Assembly (NCBI GenBank): GCA_025463265.1
Contig: JAOBWH010000162.1
Span: 1-32,054 of the forward strand
Direction: 5' to 3'
Source: Ilumatobacteraceae bacterium
GTDB lineage: Bacteria; Actinomycetota; Acidimicrobiia; Acidimicrobiales; Iamiaceae
Length of the DNA: 32,054 nt
Under the pieces are notes generated by a model. The model had not been told where the DNA came from, ran no database searches, and was given only the letters and a program-made list of their open reading frames with translations. The position numbers were made by a program, and so were the translations under genes. This document shows positions 1 through 8,016 of the stretch, piece by piece. How positions within the stretch are numbered: the first letter of the stretch is position 1; each line of letters opens with the position of its first letter.

Positions 1-174
1 GCCGAGGCCCCGAGCGACGCCCGCCCCGGGCTCCCCGCCGGACGGCCCATCGATGACTCGCCCGGTGCCGAGGACCGGCGCGCCACCTACGACGTCTTCA
101 TCCTGATCGCCGCCCTGGCCGTCCTCGGCGGCCTGGCGGCCAAGTCCTTCTCGTACCTTCGCAACCGGAGCTGA
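1..174 (+). CDS. C-terminal fragment of a protein ending in a membrane helix
   Basis: Only the last 57 codons are present; the frame is open to the left edge and stops at TGA 172-174. The visible part is a Pro/Asp-rich stretch followed by a hydrophobic segment (about residues 37-50 of the fragment, VFILIAALAVLGGL) and a short basic tail ending YLRNRS. This fits a single C-terminal transmembrane helix. It ends 2 nt before the Mce-associated protein gene, so the two are probably co-transcribed. It could be the end of an mce-operon protein, but no family motif is visible and the identity cannot be settled from this piece. Confidence 0.6.
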   Translation, partial: AEAPSDARPGLPAGRPIDDSPGAEDRRATYDVFILIAALAVLGGLAAKSFSYLRNRS

Positions 175-176
175 CG

Positions 177-890
177 ATGACCATGACCAACGAGAGCCCG
201 GCCGAGCAGGCCGACCCCGCCAACGACCTCGAGACGGTCGACACAGTCGACACAGACGACACGGACGGCCGCCCCGGACCGCCCGAGCCGGGTGACGACG
301 GGACGCCGGCTCCGGTCCACCGCTCGCCCCGCCTCCCGTGGGTGCTCGCCGCCATCGGTCTGATCGGCACCGTGGCGTTCGGCCTGGCCTGGCTGAACGC
401 TCGCGACGAGGCGTCCACCGGTTCGGCCTCGCAGGGCGCGCCGGCCGAGCTGCTCTCGACGGCGCGCGGCTTCGCCGAGGACCTGACCAACTTCGACGGC
501 GCCACCATCGACCGGGACTTCGACCGCATCACGGCCCAGGCCACCGGCGACTTCCGCTCGCAGGCCGACCAGTTCTTCAGCAGCGACGTCCGCAAGCAGC
601 TCAAGACCGCCCAGGCGTCCAGCCGCGGCGAGATCCGCTCGGCCTACGTGCAGACCGTGGACGGCGACCGGGGGACCGTGTTCGTGGTGGTCGACCAGAC
701 CATCGCCAACAACGCGTCGCCCGAGCCCCAGGCCGACACCCTCCGGATGGAGCTCGGCCTCGTCCAGCGCGACGGCACGTGGAAGGTCGAGCGCGTCTCC
801 GTGCTCACCGCCCCTGGCGGGGCGACGGCGGGCTCGCCGACCGGATCGGCCACCGAGGGGACCGAGACCACCGCGCCGGCCGGCAACTGA
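177..890 (+). CDS. Mce-associated membrane protein
   Basis: The 237-residue protein has an acidic, low-complexity cytoplasmic N-terminus (1-50), one transmembrane helix (about 54-73, starting PWVLAAIGL) and an extracytoplasmic domain of about 130 residues. Its alternating helices and strands (FAEDLTNFD, FFSSDVRKQL, YVQTVDGDRGTVFVVVDQTI, KVERVSVL) match the Mce-associated family, which has an NTF2-like fold. The C-terminus is Thr/Gly/Ala-rich. In actinobacteria such proteins are encoded after mce genes and are thought to stabilise lipid-importing Mce complexes; that role is family knowledge. ATG at 177 is used; a second ATG lies at 183. The upstream mce genes would be outside the window. Confidence 0.72.
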   Translation: MTMTNESPAEQADPANDLETVDTVDTDDTDGRPGPPEPGDDGTPAPVHRSPRLPWVLAAIGLIGTVAFGLAWLNARDEASTGSASQGAPAELLSTARGFAEDLTNFDGATIDRDFDRITAQATGDFRSQADQFFSSDVRKQLKTAQASSRGEIRSAYVQTVDGDRGTVFVVVDQTIANNASPEPQADTLRMELGLVQRDGTWKVERVSVLTAPGGATAGSPTGSATEGTETTAPAGN

Positions 891-942
891 GCCCAGAACC
901 GACGCCTCGGACCGGCGCCGGCAACGGCGCGAGACTGGCCGG

Positions 943-1404
943 GTGGAGCTCGAGCTGTTCGATCAGGTGGCCGACGCCCTGCGCGCCATGGTCCCCGCCG
1001 AGCTCGGCGACCTGCGCACCCAACCCCGGCGCTGGGGCATCAAGGCGTGGTTCGACGCCGAGGCGTGCCCGCGCGAGCACTACGAGGCCCAGGTGATCTC
1101 GGCGAAGCACGTCGCCGACGCCGAGCTGCTCGCCGTGGAGATCGGCTTCCACGCCGAGCACCCCAATGCACCCGACAACGCGACCGCCCTGGCCCCGATC
1201 CTCGCCGCCTCCGCCTCCTGGCAGCCGGGCCTCGGGTCCGAGGCGGTGGCCGGCGACTTCCTCGGAAGGCCCGGGTGGCGACGGGTCTCGGAGACCTGGC
1301 CCGACCCCGACCTCAGCGACCCCGAGGTCTGCTTCGAGGTCGCTGACCGCCTGGCGGCGTACATCGCCGCCCTCGAACCGGTCCGCTCGGGCTCCGGTGG
1401 CTGA
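943..1404 (+). CDS. hypothetical protein, 153 aa
   Basis: I do not recognise this protein. It starts at GTG 943 (VELELFDQVADAL), has no signal peptide or membrane helix, and looks like a soluble alpha/beta protein: an amphipathic N-terminal helix, a WGIKAWFD strand region, a strand pair ending in LLAVEIGFHAEHP, and a C-terminal helix (VADRLAAYIAALE). The regular AEIGFHAEHP-like core and strong third-position G/C support real coding. It sits 52 nt after the Mce-associated gene and 63 nt before the acyltransferase, so operon membership is unclear. A small hairpin (CCACC-cgc-GGTGG, 1409-1421) lies just after its stop. Confidence 0.6.
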   Translation: MELELFDQVADALRAMVPAELGDLRTQPRRWGIKAWFDAEACPREHYEAQVISAKHVADAELLAVEIGFHAEHPNAPDNATALAPILAASASWQPGLGSEAVAGDFLGRPGWRRVSETWPDPDLSDPEVCFEVADRLAAYIAALEPVRSGSGG

Positions 1405-1467
1405 CCCACCACCCGCGGTGGATGCACGCAGGGCCCGGGCCCGATCGGTACCCTCGGCGGGAGCACC

Positions 1468-3384
1468 GTGACCCTCGCAGCCCCTGCCCCACCTCGACGC
1501 GCCCCTGCGGCACGGGCTCGCATCGGCGGGCTCGATGGCCTGCGCGCCGTCGCGGTCATCGGGGTGATCCTGTACCACGCCGGCGTCACGTGGTTCGGGG
1601 GCGGCTTCATCGGCGTCGACATCTTCTTCGTGCTCAGCGGCTACCTCGTCACCACCATCGTCATGGACGGCCTGGAGAAGCGGGGCAACCTCGGCTTCCG
1701 CCAGTTCTGGGCCAACCGCTTCCGCCGCCTCGAGCCGGCGCAGCTCACGATGATGGTGGTCATCACCCTGGCGGTGGCCGTCGGCTGGCGCGACCTGCTC
1801 TCGACGCTGCGGCCCCAGATCATCGCCGGCGTCACGGGCACCATGAACTGGTACCTCATCGCGAACAACAGCTCCTACTTCCAGCAGGCCGCCCGGGCTC
1901 CGCTGTTCCGCCACCTCTGGTCGTTGGCGATCGAGCTGCAGTTCTACCTGGTGTGGCCGCTCGTGCTGATCGCCCTCGCGAAGCGCTACCGGGACCGGGT
2001 GAGCGTCGTCGCCGGCGGGCTGACGGTGGCGGTCCTGGCCTCGGTGGTCTACATGGCGATCCTGTACCCGGGCGCCGGGAACGACCCCTCGCGGGCCTAC
2101 TTCGACACGTTCTCCCGGCTCCAGGCGCCGCTCATGGGCGCACTGCTGGCGATGCTGTGGCGCCCCAAGGCGCTGCGCCGAGCCCGAGCCGGCCAGCACG
2201 GTGCCCAGGTCACCGTGGTGGCCGCCCTCGCCCTGGTGCTGCTCGTGGTGATGATGCACGGGGTGAACGACCGGGACCCGTTCATGTACCGGGGCGGGTT
2301 CTTCCTGACCGCCCTCCTCTCGGCGCTCGTCGTGGCCGGCCTGGTGCACCCCAACGGCGCCCTCGGCGGGCGCATGGCGCTGGGCAGCGGGCCGATGGTG
2401 GCCATCGGCCTGCGGTCCTACGGCCTCTACCTGTGGCACTGGCCGGTCTTCGTGCTGCTGCGCCCCGAGGTCGACACCGACTGGTCGTGGGGGACGGTCT
2501 TCGTCATCCGCATCGCCGTGACGGTCGCCCTCACGGAGGTCTGCTACCGCTTGGTCGAGAGGCCGTGGCACACCCGGTCGCCGAGCGCGAGCTGGGCCGG
2601 CTTCAAGCACCGGGTCCTCGACCCCAGCCCCACCCCTGCGCCTCGCATCCTGGCCATCGGGTCGGCGCTCGCCTGCGTGCTGGCGCTGGTGATCGTGGCC
2701 GTCCCCCACAAGGCCGACACCGAGATCGTCGATTCCCTCGAAGAGGGCCAGGCCCTCCTCGCCAACCAGTCCACCGCCACCATCGCCGGCGGGGGCACCA
2801 CCACCACGGTGGCGGGCTCGCCGTCCACCACGCTCCCCGTCGACCCCGAGCCGGGCGGCCCGGTCACCCTCGTCGGCGACTCGGTGATGGTCGGCGCCGC
2901 GCCCACCGTGCTCGAGGAGTTCGGCGACCGGGCGCTCATCGACGCCAAGGTCTCCCGCCAGGCCGCCGACATCACCCCGGTCATCGAGCGCATCAAGAGC
3001 GAGGGACGCCTCGGTCCCACGGTGGTGGTCCAGGTGGGCATCAACGGCACCGTCACCGAGGAAAACCTGCGCGACATCGTCGGCGCCGCCGACGGCCGCC
3101 GCGTGCTGATCATCAACGCCCGGGTCCCGCGCCCGTGGCAGGACGGCAACAACGAACTGCTCGACGACCTGGTCGGGGACCTCCCGAACGCGGGTGTCAT
3201 CGATTGGTACGGCGAGTCCGACGGTCACCGCGACTGGTTCCTCGACGACGGCGTCCACCTCACCGAGTCCGGCCGCAAGGCCTACGCCGACCTCATCATG
3301 GAAGCCGTCGACGGCAAGGGCGCGTCGAAGAAGAAGGACGAGACCACCACGACGACGGCCCCCGACGACACCGACGCCAACTGA
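1468..3384 (+). CDS. membrane O-acyltransferase (acyltransferase 3) fused to SGNH domain
   Basis: The 638-residue protein begins with GLDGLRAVAVIGVILYHAG (about 21-39), the hallmark of acyltransferase family 3, followed by GVDIFFVLSGYLVT and RRLEPAQL. About ten transmembrane helices run to residue 410, including the LWSLAIELQFYLVWPL segment. A Thr/Ser-rich linker leads to a C-terminal SGNH-like domain with GDS at 470-472 and DDGVH with the D594/H597 pair, so the Ser-Asp-His triad is present. This OatA-like layout passes an acyl group across the membrane and onto a cell-surface acceptor, often peptidoglycan or another glycan. The acceptor here is unknown. GTG 1468 is used. It converges with the monooxygenase gene, leaving only 15 nt between stops. 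Confidence 0.85.
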   Translation: MTLAAPAPPRRAPAARARIGGLDGLRAVAVIGVILYHAGVTWFGGGFIGVDIFFVLSGYLVTTIVMDGLEKRGNLGFRQFWANRFRRLEPAQLTMMVVITLAVAVGWRDLLSTLRPQIIAGVTGTMNWYLIANNSSYFQQAARAPLFRHLWSLAIELQFYLVWPLVLIALAKRYRDRVSVVAGGLTVAVLASVVYMAILYPGAGNDPSRAYFDTFSRLQAPLMGALLAMLWRPKALRRARAGQHGAQVTVVAALALVLLVVMMHGVNDRDPFMYRGGFFLTALLSALVVAGLVHPNGALGGRMALGSGPMVAIGLRSYGLYLWHWPVFVLLRPEVDTDWSWGTVFVIRIAVTVALTEVCYRLVERPWHTRSPSASWAGFKHRVLDPSPTPAPRILAIGSALACVLALVIVAVPHKADTEIVDSLEEGQALLANQSTATIAGGGTTTTVAGSPSTTLPVDPEPGGPVTLVGDSVMVGAAPTVLEEFGDRALIDAKVSRQAADITPVIERIKSEGRLGPTVVVQVGINGTVTEENLRDIVGAADGRRVLIINARVPRPWQDGNNELLDDLVGDLPNAGVIDWYGESDGHRDWFLDDGVHLTESGRKAYADLIMEAVDGKGASKKKDETTTTTAPDDTDAN

Positions 3385-3399
3385 TCGACCGCGACACGG

Positions 3400-5196
3400 T
3401 CAGGGGCGGAACTCGAGGCCCTCGAAGTCGCCTGAGCTCCGCCAGCGGTCGATGTGCTCGAAGTAGGCCACCGGCCCGGGGGCGTAGCGGGCGCCGTTGA
3501 GCTTGTCCTTCTCCGTCAGCGGCTGGCCCTCGTTGTTGTAGTAGCCGGGGGTGCAGTCGAGGTTGCCGAAGATGCCGGTCGACGAGTCGAGCTGGCTGAG
3601 CCAGCGCTGCTCGGCCTCCTGGGTCACCTCCACCTCGGCCGCCCCGACCGACACGGCGTGGCCGACGACCGCCGCGATGGTGGTGCCGGCCTCGGTGAGG
3701 TTGTGGGTGATGTTCGAGATGAGGTTCCCGGCCTGGGTCAGCCCCACCACGAACAGGTTGGGGAAGCCGTGGACGTGGATGCCGTGCAGGGTCCGCATGC
3801 CGTCGGCCCACGCCTCCTCCAGCGTCGTGCCGTCCCGCCCGACGGTGTCGTACCCGGACCGGCGGGTCACATCGGCGCGGAACTCGAAGCCCGAGGCGTA
3901 GATCAGGCAGTCGAGCTCGTAGTGGACGCCCCCGACCCACACCCCGGTCTCGTCGATGCGCTCCACGCCCTGCCCGTCGGTGTCGATCAGGTGGGTGCCG
4001 GGCTCGTTGAACGACTGGAGGTACTCGTCGTGGAAGCACGGCCGCTTGCAGAGCTGGCGGTACCAGGGCTTGAGCCCCTCGGCCGTCTCGGCGTCGGCCA
4101 CGATGGCGTCGACGCGCGCCCGGATCTCGTCCATCTTCTCGTCGTCGCTGTCCTCGAACGCCCGGGTCATCAGCTCCGGTGTGAACTCGGCACCGGGCTT
4201 CGACAGCTCGGCGACCACGCGGTCGCGGATGCGCTGGGAGATGTCGGTCCAGCCGTCCTGCACCAGGTCCTCATCGGTGAACCCGCCGGTCTGCAGGATC
4301 GTGAAGTTGGTCTGCCACCGCTTCTGCCATCCCGGTTCCAGGTCGGTGAACCACGCCGGGTCGATGGCGTGGTTGTTCCGCACGTCGATCGACGACGGCG
4401 TCCGCTGGAACACGTACAGCTCGCCGGCGCTGCGGGCCAGGTGCGGGATGCACTGCACGGCGGTGGCCCCGGTCCCGATGATGCCGACGCGCTTGTCGGC
4501 CAGTCCCGTCATCGGCGCGCCCGACGGGTCGCCACCCGTGTACGCGTAGTCCCAGCGGCTGGTGTGGAAGGTGTGGCCGGCGAAGGACTCGATGCCTTCG
4601 ATGCCCGGCAGCTTCGGCCGCTGGAGCGGGCCGGTGCCCATGGCCACGAACTGGGCGGTGAACTCGTCGCCCCGGTCGGTGCGGACGATCCAGTTGGACG
4701 CGGCGTCGTCCCATTCGAGGTGGGTGACCCGGGTGGAGAACAGGGCGTGCTCGTAGAGGCCGTACTGGGTGGCGATCCGGCGGGCGTGCGCGTGGTTCTC
4801 GGGTGCCGGCGTGTACTTGGCGCTCGGGACGTGACCGGTCTCCTCGAGGAGGGGGAGGTAGATCATGGCGGCCGTGTCGCACATGGCGCCGGGGTAGCGG
4901 TTCCAGTACCAGACGCCGCCCACGTCGCCGGCGCCGTCGATGAGCCGGACCGATTCCACGCCCGCCTCCTTGAGCCGGGCACCGGTGGCCAGCCCGGCGA
5001 ACCCGGCGCCGATGAAGGCCACCGTCACGTGGTCGTGCACCGGCTCCCGCTCCACCCGCTCGGTGTAGGGGTCCTCGAGCAGGTCGGCGAAGCGGCCGGT
5101 GGGCTCCAGGTACTGGTCGTTGCCATCGGGCCGGATCCGCTTGTCGCGCTCGACGCGGTAGCGGGCGAGCAGGGCATCCCGGTTTGTTGCAGTCAC
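3400..5196 (-). CDS. flavin-containing monooxygenase, Baeyer-Villiger type
   Basis: The 598-residue protein carries the type I Baeyer-Villiger set: an FAD Rossmann motif GAGFAG (63-68), GGVWYWNRYPGAMCD (93-107) with the active-site-region Asp, the fingerprint FAGHTFHTSRWD (205-216) and an NADPH Rossmann motif GTGATA (241-246). Such enzymes use NADPH and O2 to insert oxygen next to a carbonyl, making esters or lactones. The substrate cannot be read from sequence; the long N-terminal extension before the first Rossmann motif resembles cyclododecanone- or phenylacetone-type relatives. The start is set at GTG 5196 (VTATNRDALLARYRVERDKR), since upstream sequence in frame looks non-coding. It is divergent from the 5263 gene with 66 nt between starts. 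Confidence 0.85.
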   Translation of the reverse strand: MTATNRDALLARYRVERDKRIRPDGNDQYLEPTGRFADLLEDPYTERVEREPVHDHVTVAFIGAGFAGLATGARLKEAGVESVRLIDGAGDVGGVWYWNRYPGAMCDTAAMIYLPLLEETGHVPSAKYTPAPENHAHARRIATQYGLYEHALFSTRVTHLEWDDAASNWIVRTDRGDEFTAQFVAMGTGPLQRPKLPGIEGIESFAGHTFHTSRWDYAYTGGDPSGAPMTGLADKRVGIIGTGATAVQCIPHLARSAGELYVFQRTPSSIDVRNNHAIDPAWFTDLEPGWQKRWQTNFTILQTGGFTDEDLVQDGWTDISQRIRDRVVAELSKPGAEFTPELMTRAFEDSDDEKMDEIRARVDAIVADAETAEGLKPWYRQLCKRPCFHDEYLQSFNEPGTHLIDTDGQGVERIDETGVWVGGVHYELDCLIYASGFEFRADVTRRSGYDTVGRDGTTLEEAWADGMRTLHGIHVHGFPNLFVVGLTQAGNLISNITHNLTEAGTTIAAVVGHAVSVGAAEVEVTQEAEQRWLSQLDSSTGIFGNLDCTPGYYNNEGQPLTEKDKLNGARYAPGPVAYFEHIDRWRSSGDFEGLEFRP

Positions 5197-5262
5197 CGTG
5201 CAAGTTTCCCACGGGCGCCGCTCCGCTGCCAGCCCGCCCCGCGCCGCAGTACCGTCTGCGCC

Positions 5263-5748
5263 GTGCCCGAGATGATGCGGATGGCGAACTCCATCCTGGC
5301 GATGCAGGGTCAGGCTGCGCAGTGGCTGGCCTCCACCAAGGCGGCGCTGGCCGCAGCCGGTCACGGGTTCACCGCCGAGGACCACGCCGCCATCGAGGCC
5401 TCCCACGCCGCCCACCCCGTCCCCCCGATCGAGCCCGACGTCCAGACCGGCCTGGAAGCCGACGCCCGCGACCTCGCCCGCCGGGTGATGGAGACCGACT
5501 ACCCCGAAGGCGGCCTGCAGCCCGACGACCCCCGGCTCGCCCCCATCGAAGGCATCACGCTGGCCATGGCCGCCATCGCCGCCCGGGCCATCGGCTGGTC
5601 CACGGACCCCGTCGACATCGGGCGCGCCGCCCGCGCCCTCGGCGTCGAGGTGGACGTCTACGAGCGAGCAGCCGAGGCGTGGCGCCAGCGCACCACCGGC
5701 GACGTCGTCCTCGCCGCCTTCTACGGCCAGCTGTACAGCCAGGCGTAG
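5263..5748 (+). CDS. hypothetical helical protein, 161 aa
   Basis: I do not recognise this protein. It is soluble, Ala-rich and mostly helical: helix 1-27 (MRMANSILAMQGQAAQWLASTKAAL), a proline-rich turn (VPPIEP), a long helix (GLEADARDLARRVMETDY) and a C-terminal helical half ending FYGQLYSQA. The motif DIGRAARALGVEVDVYERAAEAW could be a helix-turn-helix-like helical pair, but no standard DNA-binding signature is seen. Starts are possible at GTG 5263, ATG 5272 or ATG 5275. The gene is divergent from the flavin monooxygenase, and the dispersed repeat begins 4 nt after its stop. Confidence 0.55.
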   Translation: MPEMMRMANSILAMQGQAAQWLASTKAALAAAGHGFTAEDHAAIEASHAAHPVPPIEPDVQTGLEADARDLARRVMETDYPEGGLQPDDPRLAPIEGITLAMAAIAARAIGWSTDPVDIGRAARALGVEVDVYERAAEAWRQRTTGDVVLAAFYGQLYSQA

Positions 5749-5751
5749 CCC

Positions 5752-5845
5752 GTCTCGTCACTCGTTCGCTGGCGCTCACTCCGTTCCTCGAGCTTCCGAT
5801 CGACGGGCGGAGCCCCCCACGCCCCCCGGCCTCGCTTCGCTCGGA
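5752..5845 (+). repeat. dispersed intergenic repeat, copy 1
   Basis: The stretch shares with 27289-27449 a 30-bp identical block (here 5758-5787, beginning TCACTCGTTCGCTGG), the lead-in GTCTCG, a TCGACGGG-like middle and an identical 15-bp block CTCGCTTCGCTCGGA (5831-5845). It begins 4 nt after a stop codon and lies in non-coding DNA. Read on the minus strand it encodes the phrases NGVSASERVT and GSERSEAGG in both copies, but no gene is supported. It is probably a genome-wide intergenic repeat; its function is unknown. Confidence 0.7.
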
Positions 5846-5925
5846 ACCCCGCAACCCCCTCGCGTTCGCAGCTCCCGGCCTCCTGGGGACCTCAGTTCCC
5901 GTCTGGTCTGGCCGACGGTTCTGTC

Positions 5926-6618
5926 ATGCGTGATGACCTTCCGACCTCGTTCGACCGGCGTGCTGGCGCGGGGCTCTGCTTCGATGCGGGGTTCGGGCGG
6001 CTCTCGCTCGGGTCGACCTCGATCGCGCTGCCCGCCGATGCGGGCAACCGGGTGGTGCTCGACGCCTACGTGACGCTCGCGGCTCGCTGCCGCGGCGACC
6101 GCATCGCCGACCTCGTCGAGGTCCGCCAAGACGACATCGACGCCCTGGCCCTGGCCCTGGACCTCGGCGCCGACGATCTCGCACAGCAGGTCCAAGACGT
6201 CCTCGGCGCCACCGGCGAGCAGGCCGTGCGCTTCGTGACCCGGCTCTGGGAGAACCGCCTCGTCGGCGGCATGGCCAAGGTCGCCGCAGGCGTGGTGGTC
6301 AGCGGCTCGCTGCTGGCCGGCGCCGGCGCCGTGGCCGCTGCCGCCCGGGCCGAGACCGGCCCAGCCGTGACCCCGGCCGCCGTGGCCACCACGGCCGCGC
6401 CCGGGTCGACCGCCAGTGCCGGCGACCCCGCCACCACCACCACGACCGACATGACGGCGGCGGGCGGCTGGCAGGACGACACCGAGCCCGTGATCGACGG
6501 CCCCCTCACCACCACCCCCGACGGTGTCGGCCTCATCCCGCCGATCACCGAAGAGGCCGACGGCACCGTGCTCGTCCCGCCCGCCACCACCGACCGCCAG
6601 GATCCGGCCGCACCGTGA
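5926..6618 (+). CDS. hypothetical single-pass membrane protein
   Basis: The 230-residue protein has no recognised family. Residues 40-110 form a charged helical domain (RVVLDAYVTLAARCRGDRIADLV; VRQDDIDALALALDL; DDLAQQVQDVLG). A transmembrane helix follows at about 113-140 (GGMAKVAAGVVVSGSLLAG). The remaining 90 residues are Thr/Pro/Ala-rich and low in complexity, as in a flexible extracytoplasmic segment. The charged N-terminal side suggests the helical domain is cytoplasmic. This bitopic layout with a cytoplasmic helical domain recalls anti-sigma or signalling anchors, but no zinc or kinase motif is visible. It starts a three-gene same-strand stretch with the Asp-rich repeat protein and an SGNH hydrolase. 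Confidence 0.6.
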   Translation: MRDDLPTSFDRRAGAGLCFDAGFGRLSLGSTSIALPADAGNRVVLDAYVTLAARCRGDRIADLVEVRQDDIDALALALDLGADDLAQQVQDVLGATGEQAVRFVTRLWENRLVGGMAKVAAGVVVSGSLLAGAGAVAAAARAETGPAVTPAAVATTAAPGSTASAGDPATTTTTDMTAAGGWQDDTEPVIDGPLTTTPDGVGLIPPITEEADGTVLVPPATTDRQDPAAP

Positions 6619-6717
6619 CGGATCGGGCGGCACCTCGCGCCAGATCATCCGTGTCAAGATGCCGGTCCAACCAGCGGGTCCGCACCGGAGCCCGCCGACC
6701 GAGCGGGAGCAGAGACC

Positions 6718-7107
6718 ATGGCTGACGACACCGAAGAGACCGCGGGCGACGAGATCGACGTCGAGACCGACGTGACCGTCGACGTGTACGACGCGGACGG
6801 CGACGGCGGGGCCGACACCGTGGTCATCACCGAGACCAGCGTCGTCGATGTCGACGGCGACGGCGTCCCGGACATCGTCCAGCAGGTCACCACCACCGCC
6901 ATCGACGTCGACGGCGACGGCGTGCCCGACATCGTCGACCGGGTCACCACGACGGTTATCGACGTCGACGGCGACGGCGAGATCGACATCATCGACGAGA
7001 TCACCGAGACCGGCGTCGACGTGGACGGCGACGGCGAGCTCGACGCGGGCGAGGTCACCGAGAACACCTACATCCGGGACGACGCCGAGGGCTCAGCCCC
7101 GTCCTGA
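6718..7107 (+). CDS. Asp-rich calcium-loop repeat protein, 129 aa
   Basis: After a short acidic N-terminus the protein is five tandem 19-residue repeats (residues 24-42, 43-61, 62-80, 81-99, 100-118), then an 11-residue tail. Each repeat carries a DxDGDGxxD loop (examples DVDGDGVPDIV, DVDGDGEIDII) followed by a Thr/Val-rich strand such as VTTTAI. The loop matches EF-hand-like, dockerin and thrombospondin-type-3 calcium-binding loops, so divalent-cation binding is likely. No signal peptide or membrane segment is seen, which is unusual because such repeats are normally extracellular. ATG 6718 follows GGGAGCAGAGACC, a usable ribosome-binding site. It lies 99 nt after a membrane-protein gene and 24 nt before an SGNH hydrolase gene. 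Confidence 0.75.
   Translation: MADDTEETAGDEIDVETDVTVDVYDADGDGGADTVVITETSVVDVDGDGVPDIVQQVTTTAIDVDGDGVPDIVDRVTTTVIDVDGDGEIDIIDEITETGVDVDGDGELDAGEVTENTYIRDDAEGSAPS
6787..7071 (+). repeat. five tandem 57-bp coding repeats
   Basis: Five in-register 57-bp units encode the 19-residue DxDGDGxxD repeats. The second and third units are the most alike, and GTCGACGGCGACGG recurs in most units. The exact period without indels suggests duplication of one unit under structural constraint. Confidence 0.8.
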
Positions 7108-7131
7108 TGGACGCTCATCTGCGGCTGCACC

Positions 7132-7803
7132 ATGGCTGACCACCGGCGGGAGGATGGGCGCGGGGCGCTCGCTCCCATCCTCTTGATCATGGTCGTGGTG
7201 GTCGGCACCCTGATCGGCCTCAAGGTGCTGCCCGACGGGCCCGAACCCGACCTGTTCATCATCGGCGACTCGGTCACGTACCTCTCGGAGGACGAGATCC
7301 AGGACCGGTTCCGGGCGACCCCGCTGGAGTTCGTGGCCATCCCGGGCTTCTCTTCGGAGATGCTGCTGCCCGACGTCCTCCGGGCGATGGGCTCACCCGG
7401 CGACCCCGCCCACGCCCGGCAGCGGGTGGCGGCCCTGGTGGGGTACAACGACGTCCGCCTGCGCGACGTCGACAGCACCTCGATGCACACCATGGTGGAG
7501 CTGACCAGCAAGTTCCAGTGCGGGGTCTGGCTCGCCCTCCCGGCGCGTCCCGGCGGGGCCGACAACGCCAACGCCATGGCCGAGTCGACGTTCGTGGACC
7601 AGTTCAACCTGCACCTCCAGGCCCAGGTCGAGCGGTACGGCAACCTCCACCTGAGCCAGGCCTGGGCCCAAGCGGTGAACAACGCCCCGCTGGGCAAGCT
7701 CCTCAAGAAGGACGGCGTCCACCCCAACGCCGCCGGTCGTGCCCTGCTCGCCCAGATCTACCGCGACGCCATCAGCGAGCACTGCCCCCGCCAACCCGAG
7801 TGA
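7132..7803 (+). CDS. membrane-anchored SGNH/GDSL-type hydrolase
   Basis: The 223-residue protein has a short basic N-terminus, one transmembrane or signal-anchor helix (13-31, LAPILLIMVVVVGTLIGL), then an SGNH domain: GDSV at 45-48 with the nucleophile S47, GYND at 104-107 supplying the oxyanion Asn, and DGVHPN at 194-199 with catalytic D194 and H197. This is a probable extracytoplasmic esterase or deacylase. Short anchored SGNH proteins often act on acylated cell-wall or exopolysaccharide sugars; the substrate here is unknown. The gene follows the Asp-rich repeat protein by 24 nt, so the two are likely co-transcribed. Confidence 0.75.
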   Translation: MADHRREDGRGALAPILLIMVVVVGTLIGLKVLPDGPEPDLFIIGDSVTYLSEDEIQDRFRATPLEFVAIPGFSSEMLLPDVLRAMGSPGDPAHARQRVAALVGYNDVRLRDVDSTSMHTMVELTSKFQCGVWLALPARPGGADNANAMAESTFVDQFNLHLQAQVERYGNLHLSQAWAQAVNNAPLGKLLKKDGVHPNAAGRALLAQIYRDAISEHCPRQPE

Positions 7804-8016
7804 GGGTCGGCGCGTGCTCGAGCTGATGATGTCCGGCGCCTGACCAGCGGTTCGTGGCCCGGCGAGGCCCGAGCACCGGGTGCCCCCGGGGCATCGATCT
7901 GTTCAGGTTCCGTACCGAAACGTGGTCACAGGCGAAAGACGCGCGTCAGGGAACCGCCTGATTCCTGTTACGTACCACGCACAACGGCGAAATCCGCGCT
8001 CCGTACGTTGCCCCTC
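7804..8016 (+). promoter_or_regulatory. upstream region of the amt operon
   Basis: This 213-bp gene-free stretch separates the SGNH gene from amt and should hold the amt promoter. It contains a palindrome TGCCCC-c-GGGGCA (7881-7893) next to GCACCGGGTGC, which could end upstream transcription. It is less GC-rich toward amt, with GTTACGTACC at about 7968-7977. I could not place a convincing GlnR box or -35/-10 pair. Confidence 0.35.

Noticed and set aside
1431-1442. GGGCCCGGGCCC palindrome before the acyltransferase gene
   Set aside because: Short, purely G/C, and expected by chance in DNA this GC-rich; no supporting context.
805-3258. Very long open frame on the minus strand opposite the acyltransferase gene
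   Set aside because: It is a shadow of high-GC coding DNA: the product is a His/Asp/Arg-rich low-complexity chain with no domain, while the plus strand encodes a clear acyltransferase-SGNH protein.
7910-8000. Possible GlnR binding box upstream of amt
   Set aside because: GTTAC-n6-CGCAC-n6-GAAAT has the right spacing but too few matches to the GTnAC-n6-GAAAC consensus to claim a site.
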